Shown: positions 36,734 through 46,788 of the stretch, piece after piece
Layout of the letters: every line of letters begins with the position of its first letter
How positions within the stretch are numbered: position 1 is the stretch's first letter
Source of the DNA: Peribacillus sp. Bi96
GTDB taxonomy: Bacteria > Bacillota > Bacilli > Bacillales > DSM-1321
Length of the DNA: 64,000 nt
Reading direction: 5' to 3'
NCBI RefSeq assembly: GCF_918698115.1
Contig: NZ_CAKKLV010000021.1
Location: forward strand, 22,829-86,828
The notes under the pieces: model-generated
The model's input: only the letters and a program-made list of their open reading frames with translations
Told to the model about the DNA's origin: nothing
Database searches by the model: none
Position numbers and translations under genes: made by a program

Positions 36734-37363
36734 TCATTCATGCTGTTTATATTTCAAAGTCGCTTTTTCAAGGGCGCGAACGAAACGGTGAAAAAGATCC
36801 GATCGATTGACCCTGTTTTTACTGGTAAAGTCATCATCTTTGAACAGGCTTTTTCTAAGCTTAGTGGAAAGTTCCAATTGAACGCCTGCACTCATTTTAC
36901 ATTTGTTTGTGATATTGTTTTCATTCATGCCTGAAAGGTGCTGTGGCGCGTACTCAGCTTGAAATCCAGCTTCATTCAGGGAATGTAAAATCAAGTTCTT
37001 ATAGGTTTCATTTCTCCCGCCGATGTAAACGAGCACGTTATGTACGTCGCAGTGTCCATGAATGGAGAGGTTTGTCCGTGAGTCCGCAGCCATTGAAACC
37101 CCTATGGGTTCATTGAACAAGTTGGATGTTATATGGAGGACTTTGTTACGGCTTGGTTTCAGACCTTCGAAAAGATAGGTGCTGGCACCAAGCCTTTCTC
37201 CAATGGCGGCAGCAATTTCACCAGTACCTGGTTCGATATTCCCGCCATGTATAGCCAGGACCGCAATATCCGGGTTCCTGTGGTAAACAGTGATGCGGTA
37301 ATCGAAGGATTCCTGTTCTTTTTGCTGAAGCTCGGCATAATTGGTATAGCTATTTTCGTTCAT
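36734..37363 (-). CDS. Poly-gamma-glutamate hydrolase family protein (PghP/YjqB-like)
   Basis: A 209-residue protein of the zinc-dependent poly-gamma-glutamate hydrolase family first known from phages (PghP) and found in Bacillus as YjqB. Seen: LAIHGGNIEPGTGEIAAAIG near residue 37 with the metal His and Glu, LFEGLK, HITSNLFNEP, SIHGHCD, VYIGGRN. No signal peptide. GGGGGGAA precedes ATG 37363. It lies directly downstream of the cap operon and its terminator, which fits a role in degrading or trimming the polymer; possibly its own transcript. Confidence 0.85.
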   Translation of the reverse strand: MNENSYTNYAELQQKEQESFDYRITVYHRNPDIAVLAIHGGNIEPGTGEIAAAIGERLGASTYLFEGLKPSRNKVLHITSNLFNEPIGVSMAADSRTNLSIHGHCDVHNVLVYIGGRNETYKNLILHSLNEAGFQAEYAPQHLSGMNENNITNKCKMSAGVQLELSTKLRKSLFKDDDFTSKNRVNRSDLFHRFVRALEKATLKYKQHE

Positions 37364-37415
37364 CGTTTTCCCCCCGTATCTGTACCTTATTTACCCATAC
37401 CCGTCGAGAGCAAAA

Positions 37416-37448
37416 ATAAAAAAAGCGGGGGTTGCCCCTGCTTTTTTT
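37416..37448 (-). terminator. Terminator at the end of the cap operon
   Basis: AAAAAAAGCGGGG and CCCCTGCTTTTTTT pair across a short loop; it begins at the capE stop codon. Confidence 0.88.
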
Positions 37449-37596
37449 ATTCTTCGATAGTCGTATATTGTTCTATTTTCTTTTGCTCATCGGATGATAA
37501 AGTTTCGGTCCGCTTAAACATATTCATGGTCACAAGCATGGCTGCTATAAGAATAACAGGTAAAACCCAGCTTGTGATTTTTTTTACAATATCCAT
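37447..37596 (-). CDS. capE: CapE/PgsE-like small membrane protein
   Basis: A 49-residue protein: one N-terminal membrane helix (ITSWVLPVILIAAMLVTMNM) and a charged tail (SDEQKKIEQYTTIEE). Size, topology and place at the end of capB-C-A-D match CapE/PgsE, a small subunit that stimulates polyglutamate synthesis in B. anthracis and B. subtilis. AAGGGGATGAG lies before ATG 37596. The stop codon lies at the operon terminator. Confidence 0.82.
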   Translation of the reverse strand: MDIVKKITSWVLPVILIAAMLVTMNMFKRTETLSSDEQKKIEQYTTIEE

Positions 37597-37663
37597 ATTC
37601 TCATCCCCTTATGCATCGCTAAAAGTTCAAATGATATTTGAATGGCGAGGCAGGACTACATTT

Positions 37664-39247
37664 TTATTGCTGCGCTTTCCAGCTCCCATTTCTTCTCTTA
37701 TCCCCAGCTCCGGATAACAATCCGGTTTTCTCGTTTTTAACGAGAACCTGAACCCCGCCATAATACATGGGGTTTATATTTTGAATGACTTCATATCCTG
37801 AATCTTCCAATTCTGATATTATTTCATTCGAAAACCTTGATTCTGTATGAATTTTCTTTCCATCATAGACGAACCGGTTACGGTCGATGATATCCTGAAA
37901 TGAGCCATCATTCTCTGTATATGAATAAAGGACCTGCATCAATACTTGAGGAATTCTATCACCGCCGGGTGAACCGATCCCAATCGATTCCTCCCCTGGA
38001 TTCTTGAGAATGGTTGGTGCGGTGAATGTTCTAGATCGTTTATATGCCTTTTGGGAATTCAAGTCAGACCCAAAATTTTTCAATTGATCATTAAGGAAAA
38101 ATCCATTCGTATAGTCACCAGATCCGAAAAAATTACTGAGCGTATTTGTTGCAGAAACGACAGTGCCATACTTGTCCATAATCACAAAATGTGTGGTACT
38201 TTCATGTTCTTCGGAACCATTCGATTCTTTATTTTCCCAGTTATCACTTGTGATTTTACTTTTAAGATTATTTAAGTGAATGGGGGAGAGCAATTGTTCA
38301 GCCTTAGCTGCACTGGTTCCATCCCCTATATGGGAGACTCGATCTTGATAAGCCGTATTTGTGATGCCCCCCAACACTTTCATATAAGCTGATTTGCTTG
38401 AAGACTCACCTAGGTTCGTTTCCTCGGCAAGTTTCAACATTTCAAGAACTGTAATCCCGGAAAAGGGAGGAGGGGCGGTCAGAACGTCATAACCGGCAAA
38501 TGTCCCTTGAACAGGCTTACGTTCTTTCACCTCATAACGCTTTAAATCCATCAAGTCAACGTCTGTCTCTCTTTTAATATCCCGTGCGATCTCCCCTTTA
38601 TAGAAACCATCAGGACCTTCTTGTTGAATCTTCTTCAATGTTTCAGCAAGTTTTTTTTGAATAAGCGTCTTTCCTGGTTCAATGGCATCACCATCAGGAT
38701 AAAATAGGGAAGTCTCATCGGAAGAAGCCCTTGTTTTGGCTCCAGCCAAGCGTGAGGATAACATTTCGTCCACTTTAAACCCGTCTTGAGCCAAATCGAT
38801 GGCAGGCTGAATAAGATCTTCCATTGGTACGCTTCCATACTTATCATGGATAACCTGCATGCCGGCCACTAACCCAGGAATCCCCGTATGGTGTCTTGAA
38901 CTTGGGTCTTCCGGAGAGGATTCACGATAATCGATGAAATTGGGTTTGCCGGACTCAGGGTCGATCAGCATACCGCCGCCACCACCTATCCCAGATCCAT
39001 AGGGTTCGATTACACCTAATGCATAAGATACCGCAATAGCGGCATCCGCCGCAGTTCCGCCGTTATCCAAAATATCCATCCCCACATCTATTGCGATAGG
39101 GTTTGAAGAACTGACCCCATATGATTGAGCTGTCTTACTATCTATCGGTTCATTCGTGTCAGAAATAGGGGATGGCTTCGAACATCCAGCTATATATATG
39201 AGCATGCAAAGGGAAAGGAGCACTTTTCTCGTCATACGGTTAATCAT
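37664..39247 (-). CDS. capD: Gamma-glutamyltransferase, CapD-like (poly-gamma-glutamate processing)
   Basis: A 527-residue Ntn-hydrolase precursor. Lipoprotein signal (LCMLIYIAGCSK), then the large subunit with GGTAADAAIAVSYALGVIEPYGSGIGGGGGMLI, and the autocleavage site in HESTTHFVIMDKYGTVVS, where the first Thr of TTHF starts the small subunit; GSPGGDRIPQVLMQ is the conserved small-subunit loop. CapD enzymes cleave polyglutamate and can attach it to peptidoglycan. Frame extends to 39274; AAAGGGGGAA nine nt before ATG 39247 decides the start. Confidence 0.93.
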   Translation of the reverse strand: MINRMTRKVLLSLCMLIYIAGCSKPSPISDTNEPIDSKTAQSYGVSSSNPIAIDVGMDILDNGGTAADAAIAVSYALGVIEPYGSGIGGGGGMLIDPESGKPNFIDYRESSPEDPSSRHHTGIPGLVAGMQVIHDKYGSVPMEDLIQPAIDLAQDGFKVDEMLSSRLAGAKTRASSDETSLFYPDGDAIEPGKTLIQKKLAETLKKIQQEGPDGFYKGEIARDIKRETDVDLMDLKRYEVKERKPVQGTFAGYDVLTAPPPFSGITVLEMLKLAEETNLGESSSKSAYMKVLGGITNTAYQDRVSHIGDGTSAAKAEQLLSPIHLNNLKSKITSDNWENKESNGSEEHESTTHFVIMDKYGTVVSATNTLSNFFGSGDYTNGFFLNDQLKNFGSDLNSQKAYKRSRTFTAPTILKNPGEESIGIGSPGGDRIPQVLMQVLYSYTENDGSFQDIIDRNRFVYDGKKIHTESRFSNEIISELEDSGYEVIQNINPMYYGGVQVLVKNEKTGLLSGAGDKRRNGSWKAQQ

Positions 39248-39317
39248 CTGTTGTTCCCCCTTTTCGTTGAGCATCTAAGTAGTGTGTTCTCTTATTCACG
39301 TAGGATCCATTGTTCTC

Positions 39318-40583
39318 TTACTGGATGGGGTGCATGTTCTGCTGTTTGACTTTTTCTTCTTTTTTCTCTTGTGCAGCTTTCTTGTCTTTCGCAGCTTTTT
39401 CTTCTTGTTCACGTTGTGCCTTATGGTCGATTACCTTCTTGTGATTCAGGGTAATCTCGATATGATCCTCTTTTTTCGACCATTGGGCTTTTTCACTCGT
39501 TTCCTTCGTCAACTGACGGTAAACTCGTGATTGATCGATTGTTGAGGTGGCTGGCCTTGGAGTGGCTTCTTCGATTTGCAGAGGAACGACATCGATTGCA
39601 GCTTTTCCGTCTTCCGCCAAATGGTATTGAACCATGGCTGAATCCTTTGTACGTGTCCAGCCTTGATCGAAAATGAAGTTTCCTAAACTATAGAAAATGA
39701 TTCCATCTTTATAAACATCAAAAGATTGTAGTACATGGGGATGATGGCCGATGATGATGTCTGCCCCCGCATCGATGACCGCTTTAGCCAAGTCAGTTTG
39801 ACGGGAGGTTGCAGATGATGAATACTCTTGACCCCAATGCATATTCACTACAACCAAATCTGCGTTACCTTGCTCGGCATCCCTTGCTTTGCCAATCATT
39901 TCAAATAACAAATCAGGATTCGCGTTCAATAAGCCAGCTTGATCATTTTTTGGTACGGCATCCTTTTTATAAACATCTGTAAAGCCAAGTGTTGCGACAC
40001 GTAAGCCATTAACGTCCGCATAGTCGATGCTAGCTTTAGCGTCGGCAGTGTTCGATCCAACACCGACATAGTCCATATCCGCATTTTTGAATTCATCAAT
40101 CGTATCAAGAAGCCCTCGTTCTTCAAAGTCCATCATATGGTTATTGGCCAATGTCATCACAGAGAAGCCAGCATCTTTAACGGCCTTCACACCACTTTTA
40201 TTGGAGTTTAACCGGATGGCCGTGTCTGCTTCCTTGTAGTTAGATACCCCGTCTTTTAAAGCAGGGTGTTCATAATTCCCGCTGACATAGTCTGAAGCGG
40301 CAAAATAGGGCTTCATATAACGGAACAGATAATCATACCCGTGCTTTTCCGTCACTTCTTCAACATTACGCCCCATCATCACATCACCGACCATTGTCAT
40401 CGTCAATGGTTGATCAGATTTGGAAGCGGCTGTTTTCAAATCTTCAGCTTGTCCCATCCAAGTGGTAATGCCTAAAGCGATTAGTAATATAGGTAGTATG
40501 ATTCCAGCGTATTTAAGATTCTTTTTCTTCGTGCGCTTAATAAAGATAAGTGTTTTTTCTTTTGAATTTAAAGTCCGTTTCAT
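39318..40583 (-). CDS. capA: Poly-gamma-glutamate synthesis protein CapA/PgsA
   Basis: A 421-residue membrane-anchored protein: basic N-terminus, one helix at about 26-46, then the CapA metallophosphoesterase-like domain with MVGDVMMGR, ANNHMMDFEERG, VVNMHWGQEYS, DIIIGHHPHVLQ and IIFYSLGNFIFDQGW. Part of the CapBCA synthase and transport complex. The tail is lysine/glutamate-rich (residues 388-417). GAGGTG six nt before ATG 40583 excludes the in-frame GTG 40592. The capC stop is 11 nt upstream. Confidence 0.94.
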   Translation of the reverse strand: MKRTLNSKEKTLIFIKRTKKKNLKYAGIILPILLIALGITTWMGQAEDLKTAASKSDQPLTMTMVGDVMMGRNVEEVTEKHGYDYLFRYMKPYFAASDYVSGNYEHPALKDGVSNYKEADTAIRLNSNKSGVKAVKDAGFSVMTLANNHMMDFEERGLLDTIDEFKNADMDYVGVGSNTADAKASIDYADVNGLRVATLGFTDVYKKDAVPKNDQAGLLNANPDLLFEMIGKARDAEQGNADLVVVNMHWGQEYSSSATSRQTDLAKAVIDAGADIIIGHHPHVLQSFDVYKDGIIFYSLGNFIFDQGWTRTKDSAMVQYHLAEDGKAAIDVVPLQIEEATPRPATSTIDQSRVYRQLTKETSEKAQWSKKEDHIEITLNHKKVIDHKAQREQEEKAAKDKKAAQEKKEEKVKQQNMHPIQ

Positions 40584-40593
40584 TTTATGCACC

Positions 40594-41043
40594 TCAGAAT
40601 AGGGAGTACACGTTCATTAAACCGAAAGTTAAGCCGGATAATAAAAGCGTGCTGCCGAGTGTCAATGGCATTCCTTGTCTTTGAATGGTATTCGCTATCA
40701 AACCAGGTACGATTATACCGATTCCCCGAAACTCGAATATTTCAAACGGCATGACGGGGTAGACGAAGTCCAATAGGAGTTTCAAGCAAATCCCGGTCAC
40801 CATCATGGCTGCGAATTTTCTTCTTCCATATAAAATCACCCATCTTGAAAGGCCGTGAGTGACGATTAAATAAGTTACGACACTAATGATCATGATGACA
40901 AGCATGATTTGCACTTGGTCAAATACTAATGCCAAATAACCTGGTACAATAAGTCCTGCGGGTACGACACCCGTTTTTTCTGAAAAGATAAGGCTTAGCG
41001 TTACTCCTAGTACTAGTGCTACATATAAATCCGTTCCAAACAT
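40594..41043 (-). CDS. capC: Poly-gamma-glutamate synthase subunit CapC/PgsC
   Basis: A 149-residue membrane protein with four or five helices, starting MFGTDLYVALVLGVTLSL and carrying GVVPAGLIVPGYLAL. CapC is a small membrane subunit working with CapB in polymerisation. AGGAGG lies before ATG 41043, 15 nt after the capB stop. Confidence 0.95.
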   Translation of the reverse strand: MFGTDLYVALVLGVTLSLIFSEKTGVVPAGLIVPGYLALVFDQVQIMLVIMIISVVTYLIVTHGLSRWVILYGRRKFAAMMVTGICLKLLLDFVYPVMPFEIFEFRGIGIIVPGLIANTIQRQGMPLTLGSTLLLSGLTFGLMNVYSLF

Positions 41044-41058
41044 TAAGGTTCCTCCTAC

Positions 41059-42240
41059 TTAACTCGCTTTTTGCTTCGTTTTAGATTTCATGAATGCTTC
41101 GATTAATGGTTCCGCTGCACCATGAATATTACCCACACCGTAAACGATGCGGTTTTTCATTAATGGGCGGAGACGGGCCACAATTTCTTCAGTTGACCAG
41201 TTTTCTAAATCCCAATACTCTTTTGTATCTAAATTACCTTGCTCGAAAACCCTTGTGATCGGTGATGTAGTTTCACCAATGGCAATGACGATTTCGGACT
41301 TTATGTATGGCAAGACATCTCTTGCAAACTGCTCGGTACGATCAACACGATCGGGACGGCAGTTCATGATGACGATAGGAGGTTCTGTGCTGTATCCGAA
41401 CGTATTGACACGTTCCCAGATATTCAGCGTCGATGACGCGTCATTTGCCGCAAAGCCATTTACAAAGAAAGTTGGCTGGATTGGATCCCCGAACTTGGTG
41501 ATCCGCATGGCACCTGGATCGGGATGTGCATTTAACATGCCGCGAAAAGCCGTTTTTTCATCAATGCCCAAAGCTTCTGCAACGGCCAAAGCCAGTGAAG
41601 CGTTATCAGGAAATACCATATAGTCGAATTCGCGTAGGAAATCTTCCGATATTCTTGAATTATCTGCCACGATCACTTTTGTGTTGCGTTCTTTGGCAAT
41701 TTGTTTGAAAAAGTCCAAGTATTCACTTTCGATTGTTATTAAATGACCATTATGGGGTATGGTAGCAGTGAAGGCCTCAGCTACTTCATCCAATGTTGGG
41801 CCCATGACATCCATATGGTCTTCTAATACATTCACGATGACCCCAATGTTGGCTTGGATCATTTTATTTTGGAAGATTAGTTGATAATCAGGCTGAACGG
41901 CCATACATTCACAAACAAGTGCCTCTGTTCCAAGATCGGCAACTTCTTTGACCACACGCCGTTGTTCACCAATGTTCGGTCCCTCTGGGCGGCGTACGAT
42001 CGGTTTTTCTTTGTCCGTAAACCAATAGATCATTCTTGCCGATGTTCCGGTTGTTTTACCTACTGTTTTGTACTTAGCTTCTTGAATTACACCTGTAATT
42101 AAACGCGTTACAGTCGATTTCCCTCGAATCCCATTCACATTTACACGTACTGGAATGGAGTCGAGACGCTTTTGATGGCGTTTTTGTTCGACTATTCCAT
42201 AGCCAAGCAAAAAGATCGCACAGATAAATATTGGTGCCAT
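41059..42240 (-). CDS. capB: Poly-gamma-glutamate synthase subunit CapB/PgsB
   Basis: A 393-residue ATP-dependent amide ligase related to Mur ligases. N-terminal membrane helix (about 2-15), then P-loop VNVNGIRGKSTVTRLI (residues ~33-48), EALVCECMAVQPDYQ, NVLEDHMDVMGPT and the Asn-Arg-Asp region MNCRPDRVDRTEQF. It catalyses the stepwise addition of glutamate with ATP. First gene of capB-C-A-D-E. The ribosome site is AGAGAGG before ATG 42240. Complete, with no visible damage. Confidence 0.95.
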   Translation of the reverse strand: MAPIFICAIFLLGYGIVEQKRHQKRLDSIPVRVNVNGIRGKSTVTRLITGVIQEAKYKTVGKTTGTSARMIYWFTDKEKPIVRRPEGPNIGEQRRVVKEVADLGTEALVCECMAVQPDYQLIFQNKMIQANIGVIVNVLEDHMDVMGPTLDEVAEAFTATIPHNGHLITIESEYLDFFKQIAKERNTKVIVADNSRISEDFLREFDYMVFPDNASLALAVAEALGIDEKTAFRGMLNAHPDPGAMRITKFGDPIQPTFFVNGFAANDASSTLNIWERVNTFGYSTEPPIVIMNCRPDRVDRTEQFARDVLPYIKSEIVIAIGETTSPITRVFEQGNLDTKEYWDLENWSTEEIVARLRPLMKNRIVYGVGNIHGAAEPLIEAFMKSKTKQKAS

Positions 42241-43028
42241 TTTTTTACCTCTCTTTTTTGAAGTATTTGATTTACTGAATACACACTACATGATTTTAAA
42301 CTTAATAGGCAAGAGTCAATTATTCTATCGTAATATAGTTTTTATCATCTTTTTCAAAAAAATGTATATAAGAGTGTAATAGTATCTAAAGGGATTAAAT
42401 GTGCTATGAGTACAAAGATGCGGATGAAAACTCAGTCAAACCTGGTTTATTTACACTAATTTATGGTAGTTGTAACAAAAACCCATGATAAATAGCACAA
42501 AAACAGTTTCGTGAGTATTTGAACCTAATGCTTAATGGCTATATTTATATAATGAAATGTTTTTTGGAGTGAGGTTTATTACAGTTTAATAATTGTTTAT
42601 ACCCAGAAGGTAATCTTTATGTAATATTGTTTATTCATTTGTCATTCAATGTAAAATATTGCATCTATCGACTCAAATAGTTGAACTCTTTTGAATTTGG
42701 ACAAAGATGAGTAAAAGAACACATCTCTTTTTTAATATATTTTCCGGTTTTTTCCTCAGAGAATACCCATGGGACTATAATTGAACTTTTACCTGAAACA
42801 TGAAATAAACTAAAGTTAATCCATTTTTTTTAAAAAATACCTAGTTTCTTCTATAGATATAGTGTTTATAGAAGAATGAAAAATAAAAAAAGCTCAGAAG
42901 TATATCTGAGCTTTCGGCTTATATATTGTAAATGAATGGAATGGTCACGAATCTCCGTTTATCATGGAGATTTAACGTTTGTGAGTCTTGAGCTACAGCA
43001 TTGGTAGCTGATTATGGAAGGAATCCGG
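42241..43028. other. Long AT-rich control region upstream of the cap operon
   Basis: No gene is supported. It must hold the cap promoter; a candidate on the minus strand is TTGACT (42314-42319) with TAAAAT (42293-42298), but the 15-nt spacer is short. Another inverted repeat, TTCTATA/TATAGAA, lies at about 42847-42872. The long, AT-rich leader (over 500 bp) suggests multiple regulator sites. Confidence 0.4.
42884..42914 (-). terminator. Terminator after the 71-residue gene
   Basis: On the minus strand AAAGCTCAGA and TCTGAGCTTTTTTT flank a six-base loop. Confidence 0.85.
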
Positions 43029-43244
43029 TTAACTGGATTTCTTTCTGTCAGTAATCTCAAGGTTGGAGTCCTTTTTACCGCCATCAATCACATAAAGTCT
43101 AGGAGCTAATCTCCTTCTTTTTCCTTGATTGTCAGGATTCATCTTCATATAATTTTCGTATTCTTTGCGAAAGAATTCTTCGTTTTCCCGTTCCAGTGCT
43201 TTTCTTTCGTTAAAATCTGCTATGAATTTGAAAAAACGTTTCAT
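43029..43244 (-). CDS. Small highly charged protein, unknown
   Basis: A 71-residue protein, charged throughout (FNERKALERENEEFFRKEYENYMKM, then NQGKRRRLAPRLYVIDGGKKDSN). No membrane helix, no Cys, no recognised family; the N-terminal half looks helical. AAGGAGGAATTC precedes ATG 43244, a perfect ribosome site, and a terminator follows its stop, so it is a real single-gene transcript. Confidence 0.7.
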   Translation of the reverse strand: MKRFFKFIADFNERKALERENEEFFRKEYENYMKMNPDNQGKRRRLAPRLYVIDGGKKDSNLEITDRKKSS

Positions 43245-43644
43245 ATGAATTCCTCCTTGTGGGGTTAAAAGGTCTTAGTTTAATAGTAACATATCATTAG
43301 TGGAATTTAACCTTTTTTACGAATTCGGAGTGAAAATTGTGTTTTTGTGTGAATAAAGTTGTGAATGATTTGATTCGAGAGAAAGCATGCAGTGGATCCT
43401 TACTGAGTATAAGTATCCGTGCATGGTGTTGAAAGGAAAGGTCAGGATTTTCAGGTATTGGAAGCAATGATTATATCAGTTAAAATATTCCTTTAGTTAT
43501 ATCTATTATACACTAAATATTCTGAAAACGAAGAAAAATATTCACTTCCAGCCTCTTTTAATAGATTTGCTTTTTAATGGTTATTATTGTGTATAGTTAT
43601 TTATTCCCCGATATACGAAAATGAAACAACCCTTATAATGGAAG
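43245..43644. other. Gap without a supported gene
   Basis: AT-rich, with no frame bearing a ribosome site. It should contain the promoter of the 71-residue gene; no confident element was found. Confidence 0.4.
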
Positions 43645-43685
43645 AAAAAAAGCAATTTCCCGCATTCATGTGACGGGAAATTGCT
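43645..43685 (-). terminator. Terminator after chemoreceptor gene
   Basis: AGCAATTTCCCG and CGGGAAATTGCT form a perfect 12-bp stem, then seven T residues on the minus strand. Confidence 0.92.
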
Positions 43686-43689
43686 AGTG

Positions 43690-45369
43690 TCATAATTGGA
43701 ACTTCTTAACCTGTTCAGTCAGCAGTTCTGCCGAAGATGCAAGTTCACTGGCGTGATTCGTGATTTCATCCATTGATGAGCTCGATTGTTGAGCGGAGGC
43801 GGAGACTTGTTCGATACCTGCCGCTGACTCCTCAGAAACGGCTGCAATGTCTTCGATGGCCTGATTGATCTTTTTACTATTTGTAGAGATGTAGTTTAAT
43901 TCATTAGTAATATGCTGAATCTTCGTACCCATATTCCCGACAGAGTGATTGATTGTTTCGAAGGTTTGGCCGGTAAGGGTTATCTGTTTCGTGCCCTCAT
44001 CCACCTGTATATAACCATCCTCCAGGGAATGGACGACGTTTTTTGAACCAGCTTGTATTGCGGTTACGATTTCGGTGATATCCCCAACCGAGTGTGTGAC
44101 CCCTTCAGCGAGTTTTCGCACCTCATCCGCGACGACGGCAAAGCCTTTTCCATGTTCGCCAGCCCGTGCCGCTTCTATGGCCGCATTCAAGGCCAATAAA
44201 TTGGTTTGATTGGATATATCCTTGATGACATGAACAAGCTGAGAGATTTCCTGTGAATGGGAATCGAGCCCTTTCACTTGCTCGACGGCATTTTTAACGA
44301 CCTCATCAATCATTTTCATTTTTTGGACTGAACTTCGCATTAAAGTGGTTCCTTCCTTTGTCATGGAAAGGATCTCGGTTGAGCTTTGCGCTACCTCGAC
44401 TCCTTCAAGATGGGCCTGTTCGATCTTGCCGCTGAATTCATCCATCATCCGCACCAATTCAGTTGCCCGGTTTGCTTGCGACTCCGAACCCTCCGAAAGT
44501 TCGTACATGGTGGTCGCTATCTGTCTGCTGCCCTGTTGGACTTCATCCGCTGATTGAGTCAAATTTTCACTTTGGTTCGAAACGGATTCGGATACAGCCA
44601 GCATTTTTTCAATCGTATCACGCAGGTTTTTCTGCATTTGGTTGGCGGATACCGTTAATTCCCCAATTTCGTCATTTGACTTTTGCTCAAGGGGCTCATG
44701 ATTCAGCTCTCCGTCAGCCACCATTTTCATCCTGTCCCTGATTTTAAGGAGGGGGGCGGTAATGAGATTGGCTGTAACAAGCGCAAGCAGGAGGCCGATA
44801 AGGACTGCCGCAATGGATATGATGATACTTGTCGACTTAATCGATTTCCCGCTTGCGATGACGGTTTCACCCGAAGAGGCGATTAATTCCTCGCGTTCCG
44901 TAGCAAGCTCCTTGAAACCCTCCATTACTTCATTGCTGATTGGCGCCACTTCATTTTTGAGTATCTCTTTAGCGCGTTCTTCATTTCCTTTTTCATATTG
45001 GGTAAATACCCGGTCTACAATCATCGTTCTCCAATCGACGCTTTTCTCGATCAAATCCTTCGCTTTATCCGAATCGCTTAAGGACAAGAGTTTCTTCTGG
45101 ATGACCTGACTTTCTTCGGTATATTGTAAGAACTTTTCTTTATAACTCTCGTCACCATATAGAATATAAGCTCGGGCGAATGCGGTTCTTTGTGCTAGAT
45201 TATATAGTAGCTTTTCATTTTGGATAAGAAGCGGAAGTTCCTTTTCGATGATATCCTGGGAATATACCAGTGACTTGTTGCTGCTATAAATATTGAATGC
45301 TCCTAAGATGATACATAAAGATATAATGAGTGAAAATGCCACCAATACCTTTCCTTTAATGCTTTTCAA
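43690..45369 (-). CDS. Methyl-accepting chemotaxis protein with four-helix-bundle sensor
   Basis: A 559-residue chemoreceptor: TM1 at about 8-28, a helical 4HB_MCP sensor at about 35-175, TM2 at about 185-207, HAMP at about 208-262 and a methyl-accepting signalling domain whose tip reads [38 protein letters not shown]. Ligand unknown. The frame extends to 45402 but that ATG has no ribosome site; AAAGGGG eight nt before TTG 45369 ([11 protein letters not shown]) is clearly better. Monocistronic. Confidence 0.92.
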   Translation of the reverse strand: MKSIKGKVLVAFSLIISLCIILGAFNIYSSNKSLVYSQDIIEKELPLLIQNEKLLYNLAQRTAFARAYILYGDESYKEKFLQYTEESQVIQKKLLSLSDSDKAKDLIEKSVDWRTMIVDRVFTQYEKGNEERAKEILKNEVAPISNEVMEGFKELATEREELIASSGETVIASGKSIKSTSIIISIAAVLIGLLLALVTANLITAPLLKIRDRMKMVADGELNHEPLEQKSNDEIGELTVSANQMQKNLRDTIEKMLAVSESVSNQSENLTQSADEVQQGSRQIATTMYELSEGSESQANRATELVRMMDEFSGKIEQAHLEGVEVAQSSTEILSMTKEGTTLMRSSVQKMKMIDEVVKNAVEQVKGLDSHSQEISQLVHVIKDISNQTNLLALNAAIEAARAGEHGKGFAVVADEVRKLAEGVTHSVGDITEIVTAIQAGSKNVVHSLEDGYIQVDEGTKQITLTGQTFETINHSVGNMGTKIQHITNELNYISTNSKKINQAIEDIAAVSEESAAGIEQVSASAQQSSSSMDEITNHASELASSAELLTEQVKKFQL

Positions 45370-45542
45370 ATGAATGGACCCCTTTATCGATATTTTGTTC
45401 ATACTTGTTTATCGGATAGTTAATGGGATATTTAAGCAATGAAAAGATAACCAAATTTTCCATCAGATCTAATATTCACTAAATATAATCATCTTGATTT
45501 ATTATCGTTTTCAAGTTACTATTGACTTGGAAAAATATAATA

Positions 45543-45593
45543 TTCCGCGTTAAGGCGGAAGAGGTTCTAGCTACCCTCTCAAAAAAACTAAGG
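45543..45593 (+). ncRNA. PreQ1-I riboswitch upstream of queCDE, with a 5' hairpin
   Basis: The aptamer is 45560-45593: AGAGG, then TTCTAGCTA, CCCTCT, an A-rich strand and CTAAGG, the preQ1 class-I pattern. Directly 5' lies a perfect small hairpin TTCCGC/GCGGAA (45543-45560) whose 3' arm abuts P1. The same 5' hairpin, with different loop and end pairs, occurs in the second copy at 51062. Confidence 0.93.
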
Positions 45594-45595
45594 AG

Positions 45596-45630
45596 AAACA
45601 GTGCTCTATTCTTAGGGTGCTGTTTTTTTC
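45596..45630 (+). terminator. Riboswitch-controlled terminator before queC
   Basis: AACAGTGCTCT pairs with AGGGTGCTGTT through G-T pairs and is followed by seven T residues; expression platform of the preQ1 riboswitch. Confidence 0.85.
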
Positions 45631-45652
45631 CGTAAAAAGGAGTTTTATAGAA

Positions 45653-46318
45653 ATGAAGAAAAAAGAAAAGGCAGTGGTTGTGTTTAGCGGAGGTCAGGAC
45701 AGTACGACTTGCCTGTTCTGGGCATTGGAGAGATTTGAGGAAGTGGAAGCGGTGACGTTCGATTATAATCAGCGGCATAGCTTGGAAATCGAATGCGCTC
45801 AAAACATTGCCAAGGAATTGGGCGTGAACCATCATATCCTTGACATGTCGCTGCTGAACCAACTGGCACCGAATGCATTGACGAGAAGTGATATTGCAGT
45901 GGAGGACGGGGAAGACGGGGAATTGCCGTCAACGTTCGTACCAGGGAGGAATTTGCTGTTCCTTTCGTTTGCCGGGGTGTTGGCCAGTCAGATTGGCGCT
46001 AAACATATCGTCACAGGTGTATGTGAGACGGATTTCTCAGGATATCCAGACTGTCGCGATGTATTCATTAAATCGTTGAATGTGACCTTGAACTTGTCGA
46101 TGGACCAGTCATTCGTGATTGATACGCCGCTAATGTGGCTTAATAAAGAGGAAACATGGGAGCTTGCGGATCAGCTTGGCGCATTCGAGTTTGTCCGCGA
46201 AAAGACCTTGACTTGCTATAACGGAATCATCTCCGACGGCTGTGGAGATTGTCCGGCATGTAATCTGCGAAAAAAAGGACTGGATGACTATGTAAGCAGA
46301 CGGAAGGTGCTTTCATGA
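45653..46318 (+). CDS. queC: 7-cyano-7-deazaguanine synthase QueC
   Basis: A 221-residue ATP-dependent enzyme that makes preQ0 from 7-carboxy-7-deazaguanine and ammonia. N-type PP-loop [12 protein letters not shown] at residues 9-20 and the zinc site [14 protein letters not shown] with Cys residues near the C-terminus are visible. AAAAGGAG lies 11 nt before ATG 45653; the longer frame from 45617 starts inside the terminator and is rejected. First gene of queC-D-E under preQ1 control. Confidence 0.96.
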   Translation: MKKKEKAVVVFSGGQDSTTCLFWALERFEEVEAVTFDYNQRHSLEIECAQNIAKELGVNHHILDMSLLNQLAPNALTRSDIAVEDGEDGELPSTFVPGRNLLFLSFAGVLASQIGAKHIVTGVCETDFSGYPDCRDVFIKSLNVTLNLSMDQSFVIDTPLMWLNKEETWELADQLGAFEFVREKTLTCYNGIISDGCGDCPACNLRKKGLDDYVSRRKVLS

Positions 46319-46788
46319 TGTACGGTTTTTCTATAGTGGATAAACTCCAAAAAATTGATGAAGATATTCAGCGCAGCCAATTGAAGTATACAAACAAGAG
46401 GGTTCTCGTGAGTAAGGAATTCACCTTTGACGCGGCGCACCATTTGCATGACTATGAAGGGAAATGCAAGAACCTGCATGGCCACACATATAAGGTCATT
46501 TTCGGATTGAGCGGGTATACGGATTCACGCGGTTTGATGATAGATTTTGGGGACATCAAGGATATATGGAAAAATGAAATTGAAATCCACTTGGATCATC
46601 GTTATTTGAATGAAACCCTGCCGCTCATGAACACGACAGCTGAAAATATGGTTGTTTGGATTTATGAAAAAATGGCCGAAGCCCTTTCATTAAAAGATTA
46701 TGAGGGTGCTAGGGTCGAATTTATTCGCCTTTACGAAACGCCAACAAGCTATGCTGAAGCCAGACGGGAGTGGATGGAAAGTGAGTAA
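46315..46788 (+). CDS. queD: 6-carboxytetrahydropterin synthase QueD
   Basis: A 157-residue T-fold enzyme converting dihydroneopterin triphosphate to 6-carboxytetrahydropterin. Zinc His residues are in [26 protein letters not shown], with the catalytic Cys in GKCKNLHG. Overlaps the queC stop as ATGATG; ATG 46318 is equally possible. It has an N-terminal extension of about 25 residues before the conserved part. Confidence 0.95.
   Translation: MMYGFSIVDKLQKIDEDIQRSQLKYTNKRVLVSKEFTFDAAHHLHDYEGKCKNLHGHTYKVIFGLSGYTDSRGLMIDFGDIKDIWKNEIEIHLDHRYLNETLPLMNTTAENMVVWIYEKMAEALSLKDYEGARVEFIRLYETPTSYAEARREWMESE

Noticed and set aside
45617..45652. Longer N-terminus of QueC
   Set aside because: It would begin inside the riboswitch terminator; ATG 45653 has a strong ribosome site.
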